In this document: positions 7,837-15,278 of the stretch, in pieces | How the letters are laid out: each line of letters opens with the position of its first letter | Position numbering within the stretch: the first letter of the stretch is position 1 | Origin: an uncultured Roseiflexaceae bacterium | GTDB lineage: Bacteria > Chloroflexota > Chloroflexia > Chloroflexales > Roseiflexaceae | Reading direction: 5' to 3' | Assembly: GCA_937974195.1 (NCBI GenBank) | Contig: CALJIC010000069.1 | Coordinates: 1 to 24,294, forward strand | DNA: 24,294 nucleotides | Notes under the pieces: generated by a model | Seen by the model: the letters and a program-made list of their open reading frames with translations, nothing else | What the model was told of the DNA's origin: nothing | Database searches by the model: none | Made by a program: the position numbers and the translations under genes

Positions 7837-8633
7837 GCTCCGATGTCCGGCCGCGCTATCTGGCGGGGATCGTCAGGCACCCGCTGCCCGCTGTCGCGCT
7901 GCTGCAGCCGGGCCGCTGGGCCTTCCCGGCGGCGGTCGCCTTCGCGATCGGGCTGGCGGTCAGCTCTGTGGCCTACGCGCTGTTCCACATCCCCGCCTGG
8001 GCGATCACAGTGATCGTGCTGCTGGCGCTGCTGCCGGTCGGCGTGCTCAAGTGGCGCGAGGACCGGCGGCGCTACGGCACCGTGGTGATGCTGCTCAGCG
8101 TCATCCTGATCACGCAGGGCCTCCACACCGTCGAGCACATCGTCCAGTGGGTGCAGTACTACATCCTGATGATGCCCGCCCGCCAGTCCACCGGTCTGGT
8201 GTCGGCCGCCAACTCCGAGTGGGTCCACTTTGTGTGGAACTGGTGGGTGCTGCTGGTTGTGGCGGTGCTGGTGCGTGGCGGGATGCGCGGCTGGCTGGCC
8301 ATGCTGCTGCTGGCGGTCACCGTGCTGCACGCGGTTGAGCACACCTACCTGTTCGTGCGCCACTACATGGTGCTGAACGAGCTGCGCGCGCTCAACATAA
8401 CGACGCTGACGGCGCAGGGGCTGCCCGGCATCATCGGGCAGGACGGCTGGCTGGCGCGCAGCCCGGTCACCCAGGGCACCTTCCTCTGCACGCTGCCGGG
8501 GCTGACCACCGCTCCGCGGCTGGATGTCCACTTCTGGTGGAACCTGATCGAGATGCTGCTCCTGCTCGGGGCCGGGCACGTGTTCCTGCGGCGCCTGCCG
8601 CAGCGCGCGGCCGTCCCCGTGACCCGCGTGTGA
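7833..8633 (+). CDS. Six-helix membrane protein with duplicated HxVEH motif, unknown function
   Basis: This 266-aa protein has about six hydrophobic segments (near 30-50, 54-72, 82-104, 131-149, 154-175 and 232-252). Two motifs occur twice in the same order: HTVEH (98-102) then VHFVWN (131-136), and HAVEH (166-170) then VHFWWN (232-237). This suggests an internally duplicated two-helix unit with His/Glu inside the membrane, as in heme- or metal-binding membrane proteins. The start overlaps the stop of the FG-GAP lipoprotein (ATGA) with GAGGTG (7822-7827) as ribosome site, so the two are likely co-produced and may form a complex. I do not recognise the family. Confidence 0.75.
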   Translation: MSSDVRPRYLAGIVRHPLPAVALLQPGRWAFPAAVAFAIGLAVSSVAYALFHIPAWAITVIVLLALLPVGVLKWREDRRRYGTVVMLLSVILITQGLHTVEHIVQWVQYYILMMPARQSTGLVSAANSEWVHFVWNWWVLLVVAVLVRGGMRGWLAMLLLAVTVLHAVEHTYLFVRHYMVLNELRALNITTLTAQGLPGIIGQDGWLARSPVTQGTFLCTLPGLTTAPRLDVHFWWNLIEMLLLLGAGHVFLRRLPQRAAVPVTRV

Positions 8634-8960
8634 GCCGGAGAACTGGGGAGCAGCAGCGGCGTGCGGCGGGCATCCCGCGCCGCAGATGTTCTCGAAGGGT
8701 GGGCATCCGAATCGTGCGTCTCCCTGAAGCACGCCCCTCCCGCCTGTTCGCGCGGTGGGGAAGGGAGGCTGTCATCTCGAAACGCCCCTCCTCCCGCCTG
8801 CCCGCGCGGGCGTGGGGCCGGGAAGGCGAAGCCCTTCCGACATCGCTTCTTCCGGCGGCCTACGGCGACGTGCTGCCGCAGAGCGCCGGGAACACGGAGG
8901 CGAGTCCGGCGGCACGGCCGCGTGGCTCGCGTCGACGAAATGAAATAGAAGAGCAGCGAT
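8634..8960. other. Intergenic region with dispersed GC-rich repeats
   Basis: This stretch of 327 nt carries no convincing gene. It holds an imperfect hairpin after the membrane-protein gene (TGCGGCGGG 8662-8670 with CCC 8674-8676 plus GCCGCA 8679-8684), two copies of a roughly 51-bp repeat (from 8731 and from 8782), and a 22-nt segment (8908-8929) that is 20/22 identical, inverted, to 15131-15152. A weak purine-rich ribosome site (GAAGAG, around 8949) precedes the GH2 start. No good -35/-10 pair was found. Confidence 0.6.
8731..8816 (-). repeat. Two units of a dispersed GC-rich repeat
   Basis: ACGCCCCTCC recurs at 8731 and 8782, each followed by CGCCTG and a GC-rich CGCGCGG-type core. On the minus strand the second copy reads GCGCGGGCAGG (8807-8797) then a GGGAGG tract. 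This is the same order as the tandem units at 16912-17651 (GCGCGGGCAGGGAGG), so both probably belong to one repeat family. Confidence 0.45.
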
Positions 8961-11729
8961 ATGGATCTCTCGGGAACATGGTTGTTCGAGCTGGACCCCG
9001 GCGACGTCGGGGTTGATGAGCGCTGGTTCGAGCGCAGGCTCGCCCAGCGCATCGAGCTGCCGGGCGCCCTCCAAGCCCAGGGCTACGGCGATGAGATCAC
9101 CCCTGAGACGAAGTGGACGGGCTCGATCGTCGACCGCTCGTGGTTCACCGAGGAGCGCTTCGCCCGCTACCGCGAGCCCGGCAACGTCAAGGTGCCGTTC
9201 TGGCTGCAGCCGGACAGGTACTACGTCGGCGCGGCCTGGTACCAGCGCGACTTCGATGCGCCCGAGTGGTGGCCCGGCCACCGGGTGACGCTCACGCTCG
9301 AGCGGCCCCACTGGGCGACCCGGGTTTGGCTGGACGGCCGCGAGATCGGCGCGGACACCAGCCTGGCGACGGCCCACGTCTACGACCTCGGCACCGCCGT
9401 GGCGCCCGGCCGGCACCGCCTGACCATCCGCGTCGACAACCGCATGGTCGTCGACGTCGGGCCGAACGCCCACAGCGTCACCGACCACACGCAGGGCAAC
9501 TGGAACGGCATCGTCGGGCGGATCGAGCTGGCCGCCGGTGGCCCGGCCTGGATCGCGGACGCGCAGGTCTACCCGCGCGTCGCCGAGCGGGCGGCGCTGG
9601 TGCGGGTGCGCCTCGGCAACGCGCTCGGCCAGCCCGGCGTGGCCCGGCTGCACCTCGCGGCGCGCCTCACGAACGCGCCCGGCAAGCACGAGCCGGAGCC
9701 GGTGAACGTCGAGGTGGCGCTCGGCCCGGAGGGCGGCTCGGCCGAGGTGCTCTACCCGCTCGGCGACGAGGCGCGGCTGTGGGACGAGTTCAGCCCTGCG
9801 CTCTACACGCTCGACGTCACGCTCGACGCCGCCATCGGCGGGCGGCGTGTCGGCGACACGCGCAGCGTGACGTTCGGGCTGCGCGAGGTGAGCGTCCAGG
9901 GGACGCAGATCGCCGTCAACGGCCGGCCGATCTTCCTGCGCGGCACGCTGGAGTGCTGCATCTTCCCGCGCACCGGCCACCCGCCGACCGACGTGGACTC
10001 CTGGAAGCGGATCATCAACGTCTGCAAGGCCCACGGCCTCAACCACATCCGCTTCCACTCCTGGTGCCCGCCCGAGGCCGCCTTCGTCGCCGCCGACGAG
10101 CTGGGCTTCTACTACCAGGTCGAGTGCTCCTCGTGGGCCAACCAGGGCGCGAAGGTCGGCGACGGGCTGCCGCTCGACGAGTGGCTGTACCAGGAGGCCG
10201 AGCGGATCGTCACCGCCTACGGCAACCACCCGTCGTTCATCATGATGGCCTACGGCAACGAGCCGGCCGGCGAGCACCACGTCGAGTACCTGAGGCGCTG
10301 GGTGACCTACTGGCGCGAGCGCGAGCCGCGGCGCCTCCACACCTCAGGCGCCGGGTGGCCGGCGGTCCCCGAGAACGACTACCACAACATCCCCGAGCCG
10401 CGCATACAGCGCTGGGGGGAGGAGCTGAAGTCGCGCATCAACGCGCGGCCGCCCGAGACCCTGACCGACTACCGCGACTACGTCGAGCGGCTGGCGAAGC
10501 CGATCGTCAGCCATGAGATCGGCCAGTGGTGCGTCTACCCGAACTTCGACGAGATCCCGAAGTACACCGGCTACCTGAAGCCGAAGAACTTCGAGATCTT
10601 CCGCGACTCGCTCCAGGCCAACCACATGGGCGACCAGGCGCGCGACTTCCTCTACGCCTCGGGCAAGCTCCAGACGCTCTGCTACAAAGAGGACATCGAG
10701 TCCGCGCTGCGCACGCCGGGGTTCGCCGGGTTCCAGCTGCTGGACCTGCACGACTTCCCCGGCCAGGGCACCGCGCTGGTCGGCGTGCTCGACCCGTTCT
10801 GGGAGTCGAAGGGCTACGTCACGCCGGAGGAGTTCCGCCGCTTCTGCAACAGCACCGTGCCGCTCGCGCGGCTGTCGAAGCGCTACTGGCGCCAGAGCGA
10901 GACCTTCACGGCCGAGCTCGACGTGGCCCACTTCGGCCCGCAGGCGCTCGCGGGCGCGGTGACGAGCTGGCGGCTGGCCGGCGACGACGGGGCGGTGGTG
11001 GCGAGCGGCACGCTGGGCCCCGCCGACATCCCGACCGGCGCCGTCACGCGGCTCGGGACGATTTCGGCGAGCCTCGCGTCGGCCGCGCCCGCCCGGCGCT
11101 ACCGGCTGGTCGTCAGCGTCTCCGGCGCGGAGGCCGAGAACGACTGGGACATCTGGGTCTTCGCCGACCGGCTGGAGGCGCAGGAGCCCGGGAACGTCCT
11201 GGTCACCGACTCGCTGGACGCCGCCCTGGCGCGGCTCGGCGAGGGCGGCACCGTGCTGCTGATGCCGCCCGCCGCGCAGGTGCGGGAGGTCTCCAAGATC
11301 GGCTTCTCGAGCGTCTTCTGGAACACCGCCTGGACCAGAGGGCAGGCGCCGCACACGCTCGGCATCCTGTGCGACCCGGCGCACCCGCTGTTCGGCGCGT
11401 TCCCGACTGAGGGGCACAGCAACTGGCAGTGGTGGGAGCTCGTCCACGGGGCGGCCGCCATGTGGCTCGACCACATGCCGCCGGCGCTGCGCCCGCTGGT
11501 CCAGCCGATCGACACCTGGTTCGAGAACCGCCGCCTCGGGCTGATCTTCGAGGCCAAAGTCGGCGCCGGCAGGCTGGTGGTCTGCTCGATGGACCTCGCC
11601 AGCGATCTGGACAACCGGCTGGTTGCCCGGCAGCTGCGCCACAGCCTGCTGCGCTACATGGCGAGCGACGCCTTCGCGCCGCAGGTGGAGGTGAGCGCCG
11701 CGCAGATCGAGCGGCTGTTCGTCAGGTAG
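8961..11729 (+). CDS. Glycoside hydrolase family 2 protein
   Basis: This 922-aa protein has no signal peptide, so it likely works in the cytoplasm on imported glycosides. The order is an N-terminal beta-galactosidase-type sugar-binding jelly roll (about 1-195; WYQRDF, VWLDGREIG), an Ig-like domain (about 200-305), a TIM barrel (about 310-610) and a C-terminal beta-rich/amidotransferase-like module (about 730-920). The acid/base is probably E434 in YGNEPAG and the nucleophile E519 in SHEIGQW, both at the expected GH2 positions. GH2 covers beta-galactosidase, beta-glucuronidase, beta-mannosidase and others, and the specificity is not readable here. The long C-terminal extension is common in GH2 enzymes of plant-polysaccharide loci. 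It lies between the FG-GAP/membrane pair and the DUF5107 gene. Confidence 0.88.
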   Translation: MDLSGTWLFELDPGDVGVDERWFERRLAQRIELPGALQAQGYGDEITPETKWTGSIVDRSWFTEERFARYREPGNVKVPFWLQPDRYYVGAAWYQRDFDAPEWWPGHRVTLTLERPHWATRVWLDGREIGADTSLATAHVYDLGTAVAPGRHRLTIRVDNRMVVDVGPNAHSVTDHTQGNWNGIVGRIELAAGGPAWIADAQVYPRVAERAALVRVRLGNALGQPGVARLHLAARLTNAPGKHEPEPVNVEVALGPEGGSAEVLYPLGDEARLWDEFSPALYTLDVTLDAAIGGRRVGDTRSVTFGLREVSVQGTQIAVNGRPIFLRGTLECCIFPRTGHPPTDVDSWKRIINVCKAHGLNHIRFHSWCPPEAAFVAADELGFYYQVECSSWANQGAKVGDGLPLDEWLYQEAERIVTAYGNHPSFIMMAYGNEPAGEHHVEYLRRWVTYWREREPRRLHTSGAGWPAVPENDYHNIPEPRIQRWGEELKSRINARPPETLTDYRDYVERLAKPIVSHEIGQWCVYPNFDEIPKYTGYLKPKNFEIFRDSLQANHMGDQARDFLYASGKLQTLCYKEDIESALRTPGFAGFQLLDLHDFPGQGTALVGVLDPFWESKGYVTPEEFRRFCNSTVPLARLSKRYWRQSETFTAELDVAHFGPQALAGAVTSWRLAGDDGAVVASGTLGPADIPTGAVTRLGTISASLASAAPARRYRLVVSVSGAEAENDWDIWVFADRLEAQEPGNVLVTDSLDAALARLGEGGTVLLMPPAAQVREVSKIGFSSVFWNTAWTRGQAPHTLGILCDPAHPLFGAFPTEGHSNWQWWELVHGAAAMWLDHMPPALRPLVQPIDTWFENRRLGLIFEAKVGAGRLVVCSMDLASDLDNRLVARQLRHSLLRYMASDAFAPQVEVSAAQIERLFVR

Positions 11730-11743
11730 TTGATGCTTGAAGA

Positions 11744-11788
11744 TTGAAGGTTGGAGGACGCGCCGCGGCGCCGTCTTTCAACCTTCAA
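11744..11788 (+). repeat. Long intercistronic hairpin between GH2 and DUF5107 genes
   Basis: TTGAAGGTTGGAGGAC (11744-11759) pairs with GTCTTTCAACCTTCAA (11773-11788), with two G-U pairs inside a 16-bp stem. The 13-nt loop is itself a GC palindrome (CGCCGCGGCG, 11761-11770). TTGAAGG/CCTTCAA tracts like this are, from my recollection, dispersed intergenic repeats in filamentous Chloroflexota. It may act as an RNA stabiliser or weak terminator between the two genes. Confidence 0.65.
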
Positions 11789-11812
11789 CCTTTGATGTTC
11801 AACGAGGTATCT

Positions 11813-14800
11813 ATGGCGCCCGACACCGTTCACGCCTGGTCCGAGACGGTCCGCATCCCGACCTACGCCGTCGGCGAGCCGGACAAGAACCCGATGTTCC
11901 TGGAGAAGCGCGTCTACCAGGGCAGCAGCGGCGCGGTCTACCCCTACCCGGTGATCGAGCGCGTCTCCGACGAGAAGCGCGACCTGGAGTACACCGCGCT
12001 GTTCCTGGAGAACCGCTACCTGAAGATCATGATCCTGCCCGAGATCGGCGGCCGGGTCCAGATGGCGCTGGACAAGACCAACGGCCACCACTTCGTCTAC
12101 TACAACCGGGTGATCAAGCCGGCGCTGGTCGGCCTGGCCGGCCCCTGGATCTCGGGCGGGATCGAGTTCAACTGGCCGCAGCACCACCGGCCCACCACCT
12201 TCATGCCGGTGGACTGGCACATCGAGGAGGGCGAGGACGGCAGCCGGACGATCTGGTGCGCCGAGATCGAGCCGATGTTCAACACCAAGGGCATGCACGG
12301 CTTCCGGCTCTACCCGGACCGCGCCTACCTGGAAGTGGACGTGCGGCTCTTCAACCGCACCGGCGAGCCGCAGACCTTCCTGTGGTGGGCCAACCCGGCC
12401 GTCCACGTCAACGACTCCTACCAGTCGGTCTTCCCGCCCGACGTCCACGCCGTGATGGACCACGGCAAGCGCGACGTGTCCAGCTTCCCGATCGCGACCG
12501 GCACGTACTACAAGGTGAACTACGCGCCCGGCACCGACATCTCGCGCTACAAGAACATCCCGGTGCCGACCTCCTTCATGGCCTACCACTCGGACTACGA
12601 CTTCATCGGCTGCTACGACCACAGCGCGCAGGCCGGGATGCTCCACGTCGCCAACCACCACATCGTGCCGGGCAAGAAGCAGTGGACCTGGGGCACCGGC
12701 GACTTCGGCCAGGCCTGGGATCGCCAGCTCACCGACGAGGACGGGCCGTACGTCGAGCTGATGTGCGGCGCCTACACCGACAACCAGCCGGACTTCTCGT
12801 GGCTCCAGCCCGGCGAGGAGAAGCGCTTCACCCAGATCTTCATGCCCTACAAGCGCATCGGGCCGCCGAAGAACGCCTCGGTAGACGCCGCGCTGAACCT
12901 CGAGGTCGAGGGCGGCTCGGCGCGCGTGGGGGCGTACGTCACCCGCCCGCGCCGCGTCACCGTCCGGCTCACGCGCGGGGCCGAGACGCTGTTCGAGCGC
13001 GAGGCGGACCTGGCGCCGGAGACGGCGCTGGTCGAGACGGTCCCCCTGCCGGACGGCGTCCGGCCGCAGGAGCTGACGCTGCGCGTGATCGGCGACGAGG
13101 GCGATCTGGTGGCCTTCACGCCGCTGCCCGACGAGCGCCCTCCGATCCCGGCGCCGGCGAGCGCGGCCCGGCCGCCCGCCGAGATCGCCACCAACGAGGA
13201 GCTGTTCCTCAACGGGCTGCACCTGGAGCAGTACCGCCACGCGACCTACGCCCCCGAGCCCTACTACCAGGAGGCGCTGCGGCGCGACCCGCACGACGCG
13301 CGCTGCAACAACGCGCTCGGGCTGCTGCTCTACCGCCGCGGCGCCTTCGCCGAGGCCGAGCGCCACTTCCGCCTGGCCGTCGAGCGGCTGACGCTGCGCA
13401 ACCCCAACCCCTACGACGGCGAGCCGTTCTACAACCTCGGCCTGGCGCTCGCCATGCAGGGGCGCGACCGCGAGGCGCAGGAGGCGTTCTACAAGGCCAC
13501 CTGGAACGGCGCCTGGCAGGACGCCGCCCACTTCGAGCTGGCGCGCCTCGCGGGGCGGGCCGGCCGGCTGGCGGAGGCGCTCGATCTGGCGACGCGCGCC
13601 CTGGAGCGCAACTGGCGCCACCACCAGGCCCGCCACCTCAAGATCGCGCTGCTGAGGCGCCTCGGGCGCCGCGACGAGGCGCTGCGCGAGTGCGAGCTGG
13701 CGCTCGAGCTGGACCCGATGGAGTACGGCGCGCTGTGGGAGCGCCGGCTGCTCAGCGGCGACGAGACCTTCTTCGCCCGCGCCAGGGCCGTGCCGCTCAC
13801 CCCGGTCCACCTGGGGCTGGACTACGCCCGCGCCGGCCTGTTCGACGAGGCCATCGAGCTGTTCGGCCTGGCGCCCACGGACCCGATGGCGGCCTACTTC
13901 ACCGGCTGGTGCCACACGCTGCGCGGCGACGACGAGGCCGCCAGGGCCGCGTTCGCGGAGGCGGCGCGGCGGCCGCCCGACTACTGCTTCCCCAACCGGC
14001 TGGAGAGCGTGCCGGCGCTCGAGGCGGCCATGCGCCTGAACCCGCAGGACGCGCGCGCGCCCTACTACCTCGGCACCTTCCTGTACGCCCACCGGCGCTA
14101 CGACGCGGCGATCGACTGCTGGGAGCGCGCCCGCGAGCTCGACCCCAGCTTCGCGACGGTGCACCGCAACCTCGGGCTGGCGTACTACAACAAGCGCGGC
14201 GACGCCCGCCGCGCGCGCGAGTCCTACCTGCGCGCGCTCGAGCTGAACCCGGGCGACGCGCGCGTGTTCTACGAGCTCGACCAGCTGGACAAGCGGCTGA
14301 ACATGGCGCCCGAGGAGCGGCTCGCCCGGCTCGAGCGCAACCGGGAGCTCGTGGCCCGGCGCGACGACCTGGTGATCGAGCAGGTCAGCCTGCTCAACCT
14401 GCTCGGACGGTACACCGAGGCGTACGAGCTGCTGATGGGCCGCACCTTCCACCCCTGGGAGGGCGGCGAGGGCAAGGTCACCGGCCAGTACGTCGCCAGC
14501 CTCGTCGGCCAGGCCCGGGAGCGGCTCGCCGCCCGGGACTACGCGCAGGCGATCGCGCTGCTCGAGCGGGCGCAGGTCTACCCGCACAACCTCGGCGAGG
14601 GCAAGCTCTTCGGCGCGCAGGAGAACCACATCTTCTACCTGCTCGGGCGCGCCTACGCCGGGCTGGGGGACGCGGCGCAGGCCCGCGCGTGCTACGAGCG
14701 GGCGGCCACCGGGCTCACCGAGCCGACCTCGCCGATGTATTACAATGACCAGCCGCCGGATACGATCTTCTACCAGGGGCTCGCCCGGCGCGCGCTCGGC

Positions 14801-15103
14801 CGCGACGATGAGGCGCGCGACATCTTCGAGCGGCTGATCGCTTACGGGCGGGAGCACATGGACGACGACGTGAAGATCGACTACTTCGCCGTCTCGCTGC
14901 CGGACTTCCTGGTGTTCGACCAGGATCTCAACCTGCGCAACCGCGTCCACTGCCACTACATGATGGCGCTGGGGTACAGCGGGCTGGGCGACCGGGCGCG
15001 GGCGGAGGAGCACTTCGCGCAGGTGCTGGCGCTCGACGTCCACCACCAGGGCGCGGTGGTCCACCGGCAGATGCTCCTGCAGGAGATCGGGCAGGGCGGC
15101 TGA
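11813..15103 (+). CDS. DUF5107 domain protein with C-terminal TPR repeats
   Basis: This 1096-aa protein has an N-terminal half (about 1-350) matching the DUF5107 style: a beta-rich, galactose-mutarotase-like domain with LPEIGGRV, GGIEFNWPQHHRP and WWANPAVHVN motifs. A linker then leads into many tetratricopeptide repeats from about residue 470 to the end (for example NALGLLLYRRGAFAEAERHF, NLGLAYYNKRGDARRARESYLRALELNPGD). ATG 11813 is chosen because GAGGT (11804-11808) precedes it; the earlier in-frame start at 11744 would translate the hairpin. No signal peptide is seen. Proteins of this architecture sit in glycoside-use loci beside GH enzymes and isomerases. A carbohydrate-processing or scaffolding role is likely, but the activity is not established. 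Confidence 0.88.
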   Translation: MAPDTVHAWSETVRIPTYAVGEPDKNPMFLEKRVYQGSSGAVYPYPVIERVSDEKRDLEYTALFLENRYLKIMILPEIGGRVQMALDKTNGHHFVYYNRVIKPALVGLAGPWISGGIEFNWPQHHRPTTFMPVDWHIEEGEDGSRTIWCAEIEPMFNTKGMHGFRLYPDRAYLEVDVRLFNRTGEPQTFLWWANPAVHVNDSYQSVFPPDVHAVMDHGKRDVSSFPIATGTYYKVNYAPGTDISRYKNIPVPTSFMAYHSDYDFIGCYDHSAQAGMLHVANHHIVPGKKQWTWGTGDFGQAWDRQLTDEDGPYVELMCGAYTDNQPDFSWLQPGEEKRFTQIFMPYKRIGPPKNASVDAALNLEVEGGSARVGAYVTRPRRVTVRLTRGAETLFEREADLAPETALVETVPLPDGVRPQELTLRVIGDEGDLVAFTPLPDERPPIPAPASAARPPAEIATNEELFLNGLHLEQYRHATYAPEPYYQEALRRDPHDARCNNALGLLLYRRGAFAEAERHFRLAVERLTLRNPNPYDGEPFYNLGLALAMQGRDREAQEAFYKATWNGAWQDAAHFELARLAGRAGRLAEALDLATRALERNWRHHQARHLKIALLRRLGRRDEALRECELALELDPMEYGALWERRLLSGDETFFARARAVPLTPVHLGLDYARAGLFDEAIELFGLAPTDPMAAYFTGWCHTLRGDDEAARAAFAEAARRPPDYCFPNRLESVPALEAAMRLNPQDARAPYYLGTFLYAHRRYDAAIDCWERARELDPSFATVHRNLGLAYYNKRGDARRARESYLRALELNPGDARVFYELDQLDKRLNMAPEERLARLERNRELVARRDDLVIEQVSLLNLLGRYTEAYELLMGRTFHPWEGGEGKVTGQYVASLVGQARERLAARDYAQAIALLERAQVYPHNLGEGKLFGAQENHIFYLLGRAYAGLGDAAQARACYERAATGLTEPTSPMYYNDQPPDTIFYQGLARRALGRDDEARDIFERLIAYGREHMDDDVKIDYFAVSLPDFLVFDQDLNLRNRVHCHYMMALGYSGLGDRARAEEHFAQVLALDVHHQGAVVHRQMLLQEIGQGG

Positions 15104-15130
15104 GTGGCCGCCTCCGGCCCGCCAGTGATA

Positions 15131-15152
15131 CGAGCTTCGCGGCCGTGCCGCC
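15131..15152 (+). repeat. Dispersed 22-nt repeat, inverted copy at 8908-8929
   Basis: CGAGC, two variable bases, then CGCGGCCGTGCCGCC. The reverse complement of 8908-8929 differs only at the two variable bases. Both copies lie in gene-free DNA, and this one sits in the 175-nt gap before the chaperonin gene, which also holds a CCGGCG-AAG-CGCCGG hairpin (15199-15213). Confidence 0.5.
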
Positions 15153-15278
15153 CGCCCTCCTTCCGGGAGGCGTGAGGGGCGGCGCGGCCACCACACCTCC
15201 GGCGAAGCGCCGGCGCGGAAGGCCCGCCAGGCCGACCGTGCCGCCGTGCCGGGGCTGCATCGTGATAGGGTTTGAGAA

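Noticed and set aside
8634..8960. Small plus-strand ORFs of 62-159 codons upstream of GH2
   Set aside because: They overlap repeats, have no ribosome sites, and their translations are Arg/Pro/Ala-rich without domain features.
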